A stretch of 64,000 nucleotides of DNA, taken from the NCBI GenBank assembly GCA_002323245.1, contig DCPU01000025.1, forward strand, positions 1 to 64,000, given 5' to 3'. Position numbers and translations under genes: made by a program. Origin of the DNA: Mariprofundus sp. UBA1536. GTDB lineage: Bacteria; Pseudomonadota; Zetaproteobacteria; Mariprofundales; Mariprofundaceae. The notes under the pieces are model-generated. The model was not told the DNA's origin. It ran no database searches and saw nothing but the letters and a program-made list of their open reading frames with translations. Positions 53,234 to 62,425 of this stretch are shown piece by piece. Numbering within the stretch: the stretch's first letter is position 1; each line of letters opens with the position of its first letter.

Positions 53234-54313
53234 ATGACTTTGAAAATTGCAGTATTGCCCGGTGATGGTATTGGCCCTGAAATTGTGAATGAGGCGCTCA
53301 AAGTCCTTGATGTCTTGAATCGTAAATTTGATCTGAATGCCACATGGCAAGAAGCCAATATCGGTGGGGCGGGTTATGACGCTGAACAAGACCCCTACCC
53401 AATGACTACGCAAGCTTTGGTGAAAGCCAGTGATGCGGTTTTACTTGGTGCTGTGGGTGGCCCGAAATGGGAAAAATTGGATAAACCTCTGCGTCCTGAA
53501 GCAGGACTGTTACGTATACGCGAAGATTTGGGTTTGTTTGCCAACTATCGCCCAACCAAAGTGCACAATCAATTGTTGGATGCTTCCACGCTGAAGCCAG
53601 AAGTGGTGCAGGGTGTGGATATACTCGTGGTGCGCGAATTGGTGTCTGGCATCTATTTTGGTCAGCCGCGTGGTTTTGAGATTGTCGATGGTGAGCGGCG
53701 TGGTTTTAACACCATGGGTTATCGCGAAAGTGAAATTCGCCGCATTGCGCGTAAAGCTTTTGTGGCTGCTCGCTTGCGCAGCAATAAAGTGTGCAGTGTT
53801 GAAAAAGCGAATGTGTTGGAAGTGTCCGAGCTGTGGCGCGAAATTGTTACTGAAGTGCACCAAAATGAGTTTAAAGATGTTGAGCTATCGCACATGTATG
53901 TGGACAACGCAGCCATGCAATTGATTCGTAATCCCAAACAATTTGATGTGATTGTCACTGGCAATTTGTTTGGTGATATTCTTTCCGATGAGGCCTCGAT
54001 GTTGACTGGTTCAATTGGTATGCTGCCATCGGCGTCCATTGGTGAGTCGTTTGCGATGTATGAGCCTATTCATGGTTCAGCGCCGGATATTGCTGGCCAA
54101 GATAAGGCTAATCCTTTGGCAACGATTTTGTCGGTAGCGATGATGTTACGTTTTTCGCTCAATCGTGTGGATTTGGCTGAGGCTGTTGAGCGCGCAGTTG
54201 AAAATACCTTGGATGCAGGCGTTCGCACTGTAGATTTGGCGGATGGGCAGTCGCCCGTTTCTTGCTCAGCGATGGGTGATGCAGTTTGTAAAGCTTTGGA
54301 GGCTTTGGCATGA
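53234..54313 (+). CDS. leuB: 3-Isopropylmalate dehydrogenase
   Basis: The protein has 359 residues. LPGDGIGPEIVNEALKVL, LLGAVGGPKW, RELVSGIYFGQPRG, and the metal site GNLFGDILSDEASMLTGSIGMLPSAS are complete. It oxidises and decarboxylates 3-isopropylmalate in leucine synthesis. asd follows with a 4-base overlap. leuC/leuD are not upstream in the window. Confidence 0.97.
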   Translation: MTLKIAVLPGDGIGPEIVNEALKVLDVLNRKFDLNATWQEANIGGAGYDAEQDPYPMTTQALVKASDAVLLGAVGGPKWEKLDKPLRPEAGLLRIREDLGLFANYRPTKVHNQLLDASTLKPEVVQGVDILVVRELVSGIYFGQPRGFEIVDGERRGFNTMGYRESEIRRIARKAFVAARLRSNKVCSVEKANVLEVSELWREIVTEVHQNEFKDVELSHMYVDNAAMQLIRNPKQFDVIVTGNLFGDILSDEASMLTGSIGMLPSASIGESFAMYEPIHGSAPDIAGQDKANPLATILSVAMMLRFSLNRVDLAEAVERAVENTLDAGVRTVDLADGQSPVSCSAMGDAVCKALEALA

Positions 54314-55356
54314 GTTCAGAATTGAATATGGAAAGATTTTTGCCTGAAAAGAAAGAAGGTTATGTAGTTGCTGTTGTTGGGGCTACAGGAGCTGTTGGTG
54401 AGACAATGCTGGAGATTTTAGCGGAGCGTAAGTTTCCAGTTTCTAAAATTATTCCGCTGGCATCTAGCCGCAGCGCAGGCTCTACTGTTTCCTTTAATGG
54501 CAAGAGTGTGGTGGTGCAAGATTTGGCCACTTTTGACCCGCATGGCGTTGATATCGCCTTGTTTTCTGCAGGTGGTGACCGTTCATTAGAGTTTGCTCCT
54601 AAATTTGCAGAAGCAGGTTGTTATGTCGTAGATAACTCAAGTGCATTTCGCATGGATGAAGAGATAGCTTTGGTGGTTCCAGAAGTGAATCCACATGCTC
54701 TGGAAATGGCGCGCCAGAATCGCATTATTGCCAACCCCAACTGCTCTACCATTCAAATGGTAGTAGCTTTAAAACCTTTGCATGATGCTGTGCCTATTGT
54801 GCGTATCAATGTATCGACATATCAGGCTGTTTCTGGCGCAGGAGCCAAAGCGATTCAGGAGCTAGCTAAACAAAGCGGCGCATTGCTTAACGGTCAACCT
54901 GCGGAAGTAGAAGTGTTACCTGCGCGTATTGCTTTTAACGTGGTGCCGCAAATTGATAAATTTATGGCCGATGGTTATACCAAAGAAGAGCGTAAAATGA
55001 TGGATGAAACACGCAAAATCATGGAAGCAGACATTGCAGTGACTGCAACTACTGTGCGTGTGCCAGTTTTTTATGGTCATTCAGAAGCGGTAAATGTCAC
55101 TTTTGCTGGTGAATTGGATGCGGATCGTGCGCGTGACATCTTGGCTGATGCTGAAGGTGTTTGCGTTGTTGATGATCCAAGCACTGAAGATTATGCCATG
55201 CCATCGGAAGCTGCGGGCACCGACCCAGTGTGGGTGAGCCGAATTCGAAATGACAATTCTCATATTAATTCCTTGCACTTATGGGTCGTGGCCGATAATG
55301 TGCGTAAAGGTGCAGCTCTAAATGCAGTACAAATCGCAGAAATATTAATTCGTTAG
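54310..55356 (+). CDS. asd: Aspartate-semialdehyde dehydrogenase
   Basis: The protein has 348 residues. VAVVGATGAVGETMLEIL (NADP loop), the active-site cysteine in IIANPNCSTIQMV (near 136), TYQAVSGAGAKAIQEL and catalytic HSEAVNV are in place. It makes aspartate semialdehyde, shared by threonine, methionine, lysine and diaminopimelate synthesis; thrC is 7 kb downstream. Confidence 0.97.
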   Translation: MSSELNMERFLPEKKEGYVVAVVGATGAVGETMLEILAERKFPVSKIIPLASSRSAGSTVSFNGKSVVVQDLATFDPHGVDIALFSAGGDRSLEFAPKFAEAGCYVVDNSSAFRMDEEIALVVPEVNPHALEMARQNRIIANPNCSTIQMVVALKPLHDAVPIVRINVSTYQAVSGAGAKAIQELAKQSGALLNGQPAEVEVLPARIAFNVVPQIDKFMADGYTKEERKMMDETRKIMEADIAVTATTVRVPVFYGHSEAVNVTFAGELDADRARDILADAEGVCVVDDPSTEDYAMPSEAAGTDPVWVSRIRNDNSHINSLHLWVVADNVRKGAALNAVQIAEILIR

Positions 55357-55406
55357 TTAGACATCAATTTTTTGGTGTTTAGATGAGTAAAAAAGAGGGG
55401 GCACGC

Positions 55407-58400
55407 ATGCTTCACAAGTTCATGCATGTTTTTATAGGGCTTTCACTTACTGTCCTTTTTAGTGCACAAGCAGCTTCAGCAGTATCATTTGGACAAATGG
55501 ATGTGGCAAGCCACTTGGGTGAGCCATTTTATGCTGAAATGCCCCTTGAATTGGGTGCTGGTGAAACCCTAGCTAAAACTTCCGTTGAACTAGGCGGGAC
55601 CTCTGACTACCGCATATTAGAAGTCTACCGTAACCAAATTCTCAATGCGATTCGAGTTGATATTGTTGATGATGAGCGAGGCACTCGCGCTGTACTTTCT
55701 TCTGAAGCTGCTATTGATGCAGCTTTTTTCAATGTGGTTCTGAAAGTTCGTTATGGCCGCTCCACGCATTTCAAGAAAATTCCTGTTTTCTTGGAAATTG
55801 CCAATCGTGGTGCTTCTGCTGATAAAAAATCAGTGCCCGTGCAAATGGCTCCTCCGATTTCATCGGCAACTGTTGTTCCTGAAACATCCAATGCTTTTAT
55901 TGCCAAGGCCCCTGTGGATTTGTTGTATCCAAATTTGGATGAGGAAGCCGAGCTGGATGCCCTGAATGTGGATGTTGAAGAACCAGTGGCTGAACCTGCT
56001 TTCCAAGCTTATGAAGGATGGGCGCGTACTTCGCGTTATGGTCCTATGGTTTTCGGCGATACTATCACCACAGTTGCCAAACGTTTGCGTGTTGATGACC
56101 AATTTACTAACCAGCAAGTTATGGTTGCATTGTATGAAAAAAACCGTGAGCAATTTGATAAAGACAACATCAATTTAATTAAGGCTAATACTTATTTAAA
56201 CGTTCCTACAGCAGCTGAAGTGTCGCGTATTTCTCATGCGCAAGCGATGCAAACTTTAACTGACCAAGACAAAACTTGGCGCGCTATGCAAAGCCAAAGC
56301 AAGTATGCAGCAATCGCACAAGCTCAAAAAACACGCTACACCAGTCGTGTTCGTATGGGGCAGGCAACTGCTGCACAGGCAACACCTACTGCTGCTGCTT
56401 CGCCAACGGCAATAGAAAATAAAGCACCTGCTGCGATGCCTGCAAATAATGAAGTGATGTCTCCAGCTGCACAGCCTGTAAATAACGAAGCGTTGAATGT
56501 GCTGGCTGAAGAGAAGCAAGCGCTTGCTGAAGCGCTAAATGAGAAAGAGAGTAGCTTGTCGGCTGTGCAGCAAAAGCTTGCTGAGATGCAGCAGCGTTTG
56601 GATGCTGCAGAAAGTAAAGCCGCTGATTTAGAGAAAAAAGTTGCACAAGTACCTGCAACACCAGCTGATTCTGCAGCCATTGAAGCCCAAAATAAGCGTT
56701 TGGAACTGATGATTTCACGCTTGAAAAATGAACTTGAGCAAAGCAAGGCCAATGCAGGTCAAGCGCAAGGCGCAGCTGATTGGGTGATGTATGTGTTAGC
56801 AGGCTTAGGTCTGTTGGTATTGGGTCTATTGGCAGCTGTTGTGATGTTGATGCGCCGCAAACCCGAACACCCTGCAGATAAAGATTTGGAAGAGACAGGC
56901 TCGATTGAAGCTTTTGATGAGGATTCTGTTTCTACGAAAATTATGTCTGCAGATGATTTCGATTTGGCGATGGCCGATGCTGAAGCGAGTGCAAATAAAG
57001 AAACACCAAAAACATCAGAAGATTCTTTTGATCCATTTGAAGATCAAGGCCTTGATGATATTCCAGAGCTTACCGATGAAGACACTGGCGAAATCGAAGC
57101 ATTTAATCCAGAGCAAGATGAAATTCCAGACCCAAGTGTAAACTACCTTGAAGAAGCTGATGTTTATTTGCGTTACGGCATGGAAGATGAAGCCGAAAAA
57201 CAAGTGAAAATGGCGCTCAAACTTAACAATGAAGATCCATTGGCGCATGCAAAATTGGTTCAGCTTCGCCTTGCTAAAGGTGATGATTCTGGCGCAGCAG
57301 AGTTGAGCACAGCTGCTAAAGCAGTTTTAACTGGTGCGGCGTTGCTTACATTTGAAAATGCAATTGCTGGAGAAAACGTTGCAGCACCAGAAATGGATGC
57401 ATCAAGTCCTAATACGAGTCTAGCTGATTTGAATGCACCTGATGCTTTAACCGATACGGGCATGGTTGATTTTGGGGAAATCAACTTTGATGATTCTGGT
57501 GTAGATAAGACCGTACCTGTCGAGGAAGATGACGCTTCAGCCGTAAGCGATGACTTTGACTTTGATTTTAGCGAAATGGGTAATCATGAAGCAGGCGCTG
57601 AAAAAGAAACCACAAGCGCTGATGCAGATGCACTTTTTGAAGCACAAAGTGAAAGTACTGATGGCTTTGATTTTGATTTCGGTGATTTTAATGTTTCTAC
57701 TGAATTAAAAGCAGAAGAAAATGGTTCTGAAGATGAATTAGAAAATCTCGTTGCAGATTCTTCTCTTTCAGATGATGGTGACTTGGATTTTACTTTTTCT
57801 GATTTTGATGTGGATAAACAAGATGCGGACGAGAGTGCTCTTGATTTAGAAGCTACCACAGTCGGAGAGGCGTTTTCTATGCCTAGCGATGAGCCGCTTG
57901 CAACACCTGCTGACGAGTTAGACACCGGTAGTTTTGATTTTGGCATGGATGAATTAACTTCTGAACATGAAGTTGAAGATGCAATGGTTGATAGCATTGG
58001 TCTTGAGAGTTTAGATTTTAATATCAGTGAATTAGAAGACATGGGCGATGCGTCCACTGAAACTGATGCATCTGCGTCTGACGCACCAGTAGCAGATGAG
58101 CTCTCTTTTGAAAGTAGTGATGATGAATCTCACGCTGCTATGGAAGACAGTATTGGTCTAGAAAGCTTAGATTTTAATATTAACGACTTAGACGATATGA
58201 ATTTGTCCGACGCTGCAGGTACTAGCGCTAGTGACGTTGCAATTGAAGATGATTTGCTTGAAGAAGAAGCTTCGTCTTCATCTGATGAGGACTTTGCTAT
58301 TGAGGGCGAAGATGATGCAACCCATTCAGCTATGGATGAAAGTATTGGTCTAGAAAGCTTGGACTTTAGTCTCGATGATATGGCTGACATTGAAGATGAA

Positions 58401-59717
58401 AACGATACGGTAGCTGATTTGGTTGTAGATGGTGCTGAGATTGATGCCGATGCTGTAGCTGTAGCTGATGATGCATCCGAAGATTTGCATCTATCTAGCT
58501 TAAATCATGACACGGGCATGGATACTTCAGATTTAGAAAACTTAACCATCGACTTTAGTAATATGGATATGTCTTCGTTTGGTGGTATGGACGCTGTCGA
58601 AGAAAAAAACGATGTTGCTGATCTGCTTGATGATGAAGCAGTAGCTGGCACAGCACAACATGATGAAAGTATTGATTTGTCGAACTTCGATATGCCTGAT
58701 TTTGCCTCAGACTTTGATAATGATGATTTATCCATTTCTGAAATGGGTGATGATTTTGATTTGGATGGCACGACGATGATTGCTGATGGCAATGAAACCG
58801 TTGTGCTTCATCATGATGAACATGGCTTTGAAGACGAACGTAACGACTATGAAGTAGAAAAAGCGCAACGTATCGCTGATGAAGAAGCCAACGCTTCTAT
58901 GGTAGAATTGGACATGGAAGCAGATGATCCTTTTGCTGTAGCTAACAGCCAACTAAAGGATGCAGACTCTGAAAAACTTTCGGATGAATGGTTGAATGAT
59001 GGGCTCAACGACAGTTTGGATGATATGGTAGGTTTGAAGGTTGATGAATTGTCGTTGGCTGAGAAAGTGGTCGATGTAGATGATGCATCTGCAATAGTGG
59101 AAGACTTGGATTTAGATGATTTGGATGCTAATGATGGTGCCGCAGCTTTTGAGGAGCCTGATGAGATCATGGATACTGGCATGGTTGATTTTGGTGAAAT
59201 CAACTTTGACGATATGACGCCAAGTGAAACACCTGCATCAAATGCAATAAGCACTGATGAAAATGATTTGGGCTTGGATGATTTCGATTTTGGTGATGAT
59301 ATGCTCACTGATTTAGACAATGACTTTGCTAATTTTGATGTTTCAGATAGTGATGAGTCACCTGCGGTTGAAGTAAAGCATAATGACGCCAATTATGAAG
59401 CTACAGTCATTATCAATCGCACAAGTGAACTGGAGCAAGAGAAGCTAACCAAAGCCATGCAGGCGCAACAACAAGATGCACATTTGTCCAGCTTGGATGA
59501 TGCGCTTAGCGAATCGACACTGATGATGGACAAAGATGATCCAATGGCTGATCCATTTAGTGCTACAGATGAACTGGGTAAAATTCATAATGATATGGCA
59601 AGCCTTGGTGAGGGTTTTGATGACCCAATGTTTGAAGCTGGAAGTGAAACTTCTGAGTTAGAAAACTTACTCAATGATCTGGATGGTTTGCTAGACGAGG
59701 ATGATAAGAAGAAATAA
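55407..59717 (+). CDS. fimV: FimV-like giant acidic peptidoglycan-associated protein
   Basis: The protein has 1436 residues. A signal peptide is followed by the FimV N-terminal domain (SFGQMDVASHLGEPFYAEM, then FNVVLKVRYGRSTHFKKIPV). A LysM-like region lies near 215-275, a coiled coil (QKLAEMQQRLDAAESKAADL) near 375-425, and one membrane helix (about 459-482, GLGLLVLGLLAAVVMLM before basic RRK). The cytoplasmic part has one TPR-like unit (YLRYGMEDEAEKQVKMALKL) and then about 800 very acidic residues with tandem repeats. FimV organises cell poles and type IV pili in pseudomonads. The start ATG 55407 follows GAGGGG (55395-55400). The position between asd and truA matches Pseudomonas. Confidence 0.85.
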   Translation: MLHKFMHVFIGLSLTVLFSAQAASAVSFGQMDVASHLGEPFYAEMPLELGAGETLAKTSVELGGTSDYRILEVYRNQILNAIRVDIVDDERGTRAVLSSEAAIDAAFFNVVLKVRYGRSTHFKKIPVFLEIANRGASADKKSVPVQMAPPISSATVVPETSNAFIAKAPVDLLYPNLDEEAELDALNVDVEEPVAEPAFQAYEGWARTSRYGPMVFGDTITTVAKRLRVDDQFTNQQVMVALYEKNREQFDKDNINLIKANTYLNVPTAAEVSRISHAQAMQTLTDQDKTWRAMQSQSKYAAIAQAQKTRYTSRVRMGQATAAQATPTAAASPTAIENKAPAAMPANNEVMSPAAQPVNNEALNVLAEEKQALAEALNEKESSLSAVQQKLAEMQQRLDAAESKAADLEKKVAQVPATPADSAAIEAQNKRLELMISRLKNELEQSKANAGQAQGAADWVMYVLAGLGLLVLGLLAAVVMLMRRKPEHPADKDLEETGSIEAFDEDSVSTKIMSADDFDLAMADAEASANKETPKTSEDSFDPFEDQGLDDIPELTDEDTGEIEAFNPEQDEIPDPSVNYLEEADVYLRYGMEDEAEKQVKMALKLNNEDPLAHAKLVQLRLAKGDDSGAAELSTAAKAVLTGAALLTFENAIAGENVAAPEMDASSPNTSLADLNAPDALTDTGMVDFGEINFDDSGVDKTVPVEEDDASAVSDDFDFDFSEMGNHEAGAEKETTSADADALFEAQSESTDGFDFDFGDFNVSTELKAEENGSEDELENLVADSSLSDDGDLDFTFSDFDVDKQDADESALDLEATTVGEAFSMPSDEPLATPADELDTGSFDFGMDELTSEHEVEDAMVDSIGLESLDFNISELEDMGDASTETDASASDAPVADELSFESSDDESHAAMEDSIGLESLDFNINDLDDMNLSDAAGTSASDVAIEDDLLEEEASSSSDEDFAIEGEDDATHSAMDESIGLESLDFSLDDMADIEDENDTVADLVVDGAEIDADAVAVADDASEDLHLSSLNHDTGMDTSDLENLTIDFSNMDMSSFGGMDAVEEKNDVADLLDDEAVAGTAQHDESIDLSNFDMPDFASDFDNDDLSISEMGDDFDLDGTTMIADGNETVVLHHDEHGFEDERNDYEVEKAQRIADEEANASMVELDMEADDPFAVANSQLKDADSEKLSDEWLNDGLNDSLDDMVGLKVDELSLAEKVVDVDDASAIVEDLDLDDLDANDGAAAFEEPDEIMDTGMVDFGEINFDDMTPSETPASNAISTDENDLGLDDFDFGDDMLTDLDNDFANFDVSDSDESPAVEVKHNDANYEATVIINRTSELEQEKLTKAMQAQQQDAHLSSLDDALSESTLMMDKDDPMADPFSATDELGKIHNDMASLGEGFDDPMFEAGSETSELENLLNDLDGLLDEDDKKK
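57453..57494 (+). repeat. FimV internal repeat A, copy 1 (14 residues)
   Basis: This encodes DTGMVDFGEINFDD. The same 14 residues recur at 59172-59213, about 1.7 kb later, with several silent base changes, so the two copies are old but kept at protein level. Confidence 0.85.
57990..58391 (+). repeat. FimV internal repeat B, three copies
   Basis: Units begin at 57990, 58146 and 58338. The first two share DSIGLESLDFN followed by an acidic stretch, and the third reads ESIGLESLDFS. The third differs mainly after LDF. The spacing is about 156 and 192 bases, with variable acidic/serine linkers in between. Confidence 0.85.
59172..59213 (+). repeat. FimV internal repeat A, copy 2
   Basis: This encodes the same DTGMVDFGEINFDD as 57453-57494. 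Confidence 0.85.
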
Positions 59718-59724
59718 CTAAACG

Positions 59725-60405
59725 ATGTTGTTTCGCTTATTGTTTGTGCTCTCCGTTATCATTTGGAGTGTTAATGCAACATCACTGATGGAACTTACAA
59801 GCCTCATGGTGCTAACGCTGATTTTACTTCTAAGCGCTCAACAAGGGGCTTTGTTTATTCAGCGAAGCGTTTTTTTGTTACTTTGGCTTATTTTTCCCAT
59901 TCTCTTGCTTCATAGTTTTTTTACGCCAGGTACTTATATATCATTGGGTTTCTATTTTCCCATCACCAATGAAGGACTTATGCAGGGGCTTCATTTGTGT
60001 ATGCATATGCTGCTTATGTATTTTTCAGCGGCATTATTATTGAAAATCATTTCTAAACATGAGTGGTTATTTATGCTGTCCTTTTGGCCAAAGGCAGATT
60101 CATATTTTAAACCTAAACTGCTTTTGCTCCAGCGTTTGCAGGTCATTACCATGAATCGTGTAAATGAATATGTCCTTCATTGGAAAAAAACCAACAATTA
60201 TCGCATGCTACCAGAAACAATAACGCAGTTGCTGGTTGTAACAATTGGTGATGCGAAACAACAAGCTTTTTCCTTATGGCAAGATTGGGAGCTGAACCAG
60301 GCGAATCCGACGCAGAAAAATGAAGGCGTAGCTCTTATGAATCTGAAAGACTCCTGGTATTTACTTATGTGTGTCATGGGGTGGGGTTTGTTATGGAAAT
60401 TGTAA
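59725..60405 (+). CDS. CbiQ/ECF-T-like membrane protein, solitary
   Basis: The protein has 226 residues. Its hydrophobic N-terminal half has four or five helices; HSFFTPGTYISLGFYFPITN then EGLMQGLHLCMHMLLMYFSA resembles the core of ECF-transporter T components (CbiQ/EcfT), which couple a substrate subunit to ATPases. The ATPase-contacting cytoplasmic arginine motifs are not obvious, and no S component or ATPase gene is near. It is 7 bases after fimV and overlaps truA by 13 bases. The assignment is tentative. Confidence 0.5.
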   Translation: MLFRLLFVLSVIIWSVNATSLMELTSLMVLTLILLLSAQQGALFIQRSVFLLLWLIFPILLLHSFFTPGTYISLGFYFPITNEGLMQGLHLCMHMLLMYFSAALLLKIISKHEWLFMLSFWPKADSYFKPKLLLLQRLQVITMNRVNEYVLHWKKTNNYRMLPETITQLLVVTIGDAKQQAFSLWQDWELNQANPTQKNEGVALMNLKDSWYLLMCVMGWGLLWKL

Positions 60406-61202
60406 CATTACCTAAACAGCGCATTGTGATGGTGCTGGAATTTGATGGCGGTTTGTTTCATGGCTGGCAAAGGCAAGAGAATGCCTATTCTGTTCAGCAA
60501 GCTATTGAAGAGGCCTTGTTTAAGATAGAAGGCGAGCTTTCATCACCAAATTTGGCTACTGCTGGTAGAACTGATGCAGGCGTACATGCTACCCATATGC
60601 TCATCCATGCTGATGTGGATGCAGAACGCTGGTTTCGTTCGCCTCATGCCTATTTGCAAGGTATGAATTTTCACCTTAGCCAAGGTGTTATGGTACATGG
60701 TGTACAAGCTGTGTCTTCAGATTTCCAAGCGCGTTACGATTGTTTTGAGCGTCGCTATCAATATCATATTATCAATAAAACATTTAAGCCGGTCATCCGC
60801 GCTAACCATGCTTGGTGGGTGGCCAAGCCTTTGGATGTGGAAGTGATGAACCTAGCGGCAAAGACACTGCTTGGAGAGCATGATTTTTCATCGTTTCGCG
60901 CCTCAGGTTGCCAGTCCAAATCATCAAGCCGTAATTTGAAGAAATTACAAGTTTCGAGAAAGGGTGATGATGTGATTATCGATGTGGCCGCTGATGCCTT
61001 TTTATATCATATGGTGCGAAATTTGGCGGGCAGTTTGGTGGCTGTGGGTAAGGGCAGGTGGCAACCTGAATATTTGCATGAATTATTGTTGAAGAAAGAT
61101 AGGAATCTTGCTGCCGAAACTGCCCCAGCGCATGGTTTGTATTTCACCGATGCGCTGTATCATGGGCTTTCAGCACAAAGCGTTTCTGGCAAAACGGGGT
61201 AA
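60393..61202 (+). CDS. truA: tRNA pseudouridine synthase TruA
   Basis: The protein has 269 residues. The catalytic aspartate is in TAGRTDAGVHATH (near 58), with RYQYHI and FLYHMVRNLAGSLVAVGKG later. It converts U38-U40 of tRNA anticodon stems to pseudouridine. Start ATG 60393 (MEIVTLPKQ) is preferred over 60369; it overlaps the preceding membrane gene by 13 bases. thiO follows after one base. Confidence 0.95.
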   Translation: MEIVTLPKQRIVMVLEFDGGLFHGWQRQENAYSVQQAIEEALFKIEGELSSPNLATAGRTDAGVHATHMLIHADVDAERWFRSPHAYLQGMNFHLSQGVMVHGVQAVSSDFQARYDCFERRYQYHIINKTFKPVIRANHAWWVAKPLDVEVMNLAAKTLLGEHDFSSFRASGCQSKSSSRNLKKLQVSRKGDDVIIDVAADAFLYHMVRNLAGSLVAVGKGRWQPEYLHELLLKKDRNLAAETAPAHGLYFTDALYHGLSAQSVSGKTG

Positions 61203-61203
61203 T

Positions 61204-62346
61204 ATGAAAGTTGTCGTCATTGGGGCAGGTATTGTTGGCTTACTCACCGCATGCCGCTTGAAGCAGCAAGGTGCTGATGTTGTGGTATTAGAGAAGGGCA
61301 GTATTGGCAAAGAATCCTCATGGGCAGGGGCTGGGATTTTATGTCCTATCCATCCTTGGCTTTACCCCGACTCATTTTCATCATTGGTGAATACCAGCCT
61401 TGCCCTTTATGATGATCTGGATGCGGAGCTGCAATCGAGTACAGGCATTGATATGCAGCGGATGAAAAGCGGCTTGCTTATCCCTTGCTTTGCTGATGAC
61501 AAGCAAAACCATGAAGAAAAAGCTGTGTCCTGGTCAAAAGCCTTTGATTGGCAACTGGAGATACTTTCAGCAACGCAAGCTGGGCAACACGAACCATCGC
61601 TTTCAACAGAATTAAACCAAGCTTTGTTTTGGCCAGATGTGTATCAAGTGCGCAATCCTGAGTTGTTAAAGGCAGTTCAGGCTTTATTGCAATCACTAGA
61701 GGTTCCCATTATTGAGCAGGCTGAAGTGGTGGCCTTGAATGAAGACTCATCAGGTCAGGTGATGGGTGTGTTCTTGCTCGACGGTACAATGATTGATGGT
61801 GATGCTGTATTGTTTGCAGCAGGTAGTTGGAGCCAAGGGCTCGCTGAACAAAGCGGTTTTACTTTGCCGGTGTTGCCAGTGAAGGGGCAAATTGTATTGG
61901 TGCAAGCCAACCCCGAAAATACATTAAATCATATTGTTAAACATGACGATGCCTATTTTGTGCCACGCCGTGATGGTAAAATTTTAGTTGGCGCTAGTAT
62001 GGAAAACGTTGGTTTTAGCGAGGGTAACACGGTCAAAGGTGTGCACAGCTTACTCTCAGCAGTGTTAAAGCTTGTTCCGGGTTTATCTGATTGCGCCATA
62101 GAGCGGCAATGGATGGGGTTTCGCCCAGGTAGCCCCGATGGCCTACCTTTTTTAGGACCCATTGAAGGTAAGCGTGGTTTATGGGTGGCCACAGGTCATT
62201 ACCGTAATGGCGTGGCGCTTGCGCCGATTACAGCCAATGTAATGGCATCTTGGATATTGGGTGAGTCACCGAAGCTTGATATGGCAGCTTTTTCACCGCA
62301 GCGAACCATTGTGCCCAACAAGGAATTGGGATACCCCAAAGCCTAA
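61204..62346 (+). CDS. thiO: FAD-dependent glycine oxidase ThiO-like
   Basis: The protein has 380 residues. The FAD loop is KVVVIGAGIVGLLTACRLKQ, then IGKESSWAGAGILCPIHPW, WMGFRPGSPDGLPFLGP and LWVATGHYRNGVALAPITA, as in D-amino acid oxidase-type ThiO. It oxidises glycine to the imine used for the thiamin thiazole. No thi genes or TPP riboswitch are seen nearby, so a broader amino-acid oxidase role is possible. Confidence 0.87.
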   Translation: MKVVVIGAGIVGLLTACRLKQQGADVVVLEKGSIGKESSWAGAGILCPIHPWLYPDSFSSLVNTSLALYDDLDAELQSSTGIDMQRMKSGLLIPCFADDKQNHEEKAVSWSKAFDWQLEILSATQAGQHEPSLSTELNQALFWPDVYQVRNPELLKAVQALLQSLEVPIIEQAEVVALNEDSSGQVMGVFLLDGTMIDGDAVLFAAGSWSQGLAEQSGFTLPVLPVKGQIVLVQANPENTLNHIVKHDDAYFVPRRDGKILVGASMENVGFSEGNTVKGVHSLLSAVLKLVPGLSDCAIERQWMGFRPGSPDGLPFLGPIEGKRGLWVATGHYRNGVALAPITANVMASWILGESPKLDMAAFSPQRTIVPNKELGYPKA

Positions 62347-62425
62347 TATAGACAAATGCTTGCCGTTCTATGAATAGGCATCATACTTTCGACGGCTTTA
62401 TTTACGTAAATTGAGGATTTTATTC

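Noticed and set aside
57584..58057. Serine-rich minus-strand frames inside fimV
   Set aside because: They arise because aspartate and glutamate codons read backwards give serine-rich frames. They show no independent coding signal.
62347..62425. Threonine leader peptide or TPP riboswitch before thrC or thiO
   Set aside because: I found no threonine/isoleucine-rich short frame and no THI-box core in these gaps.
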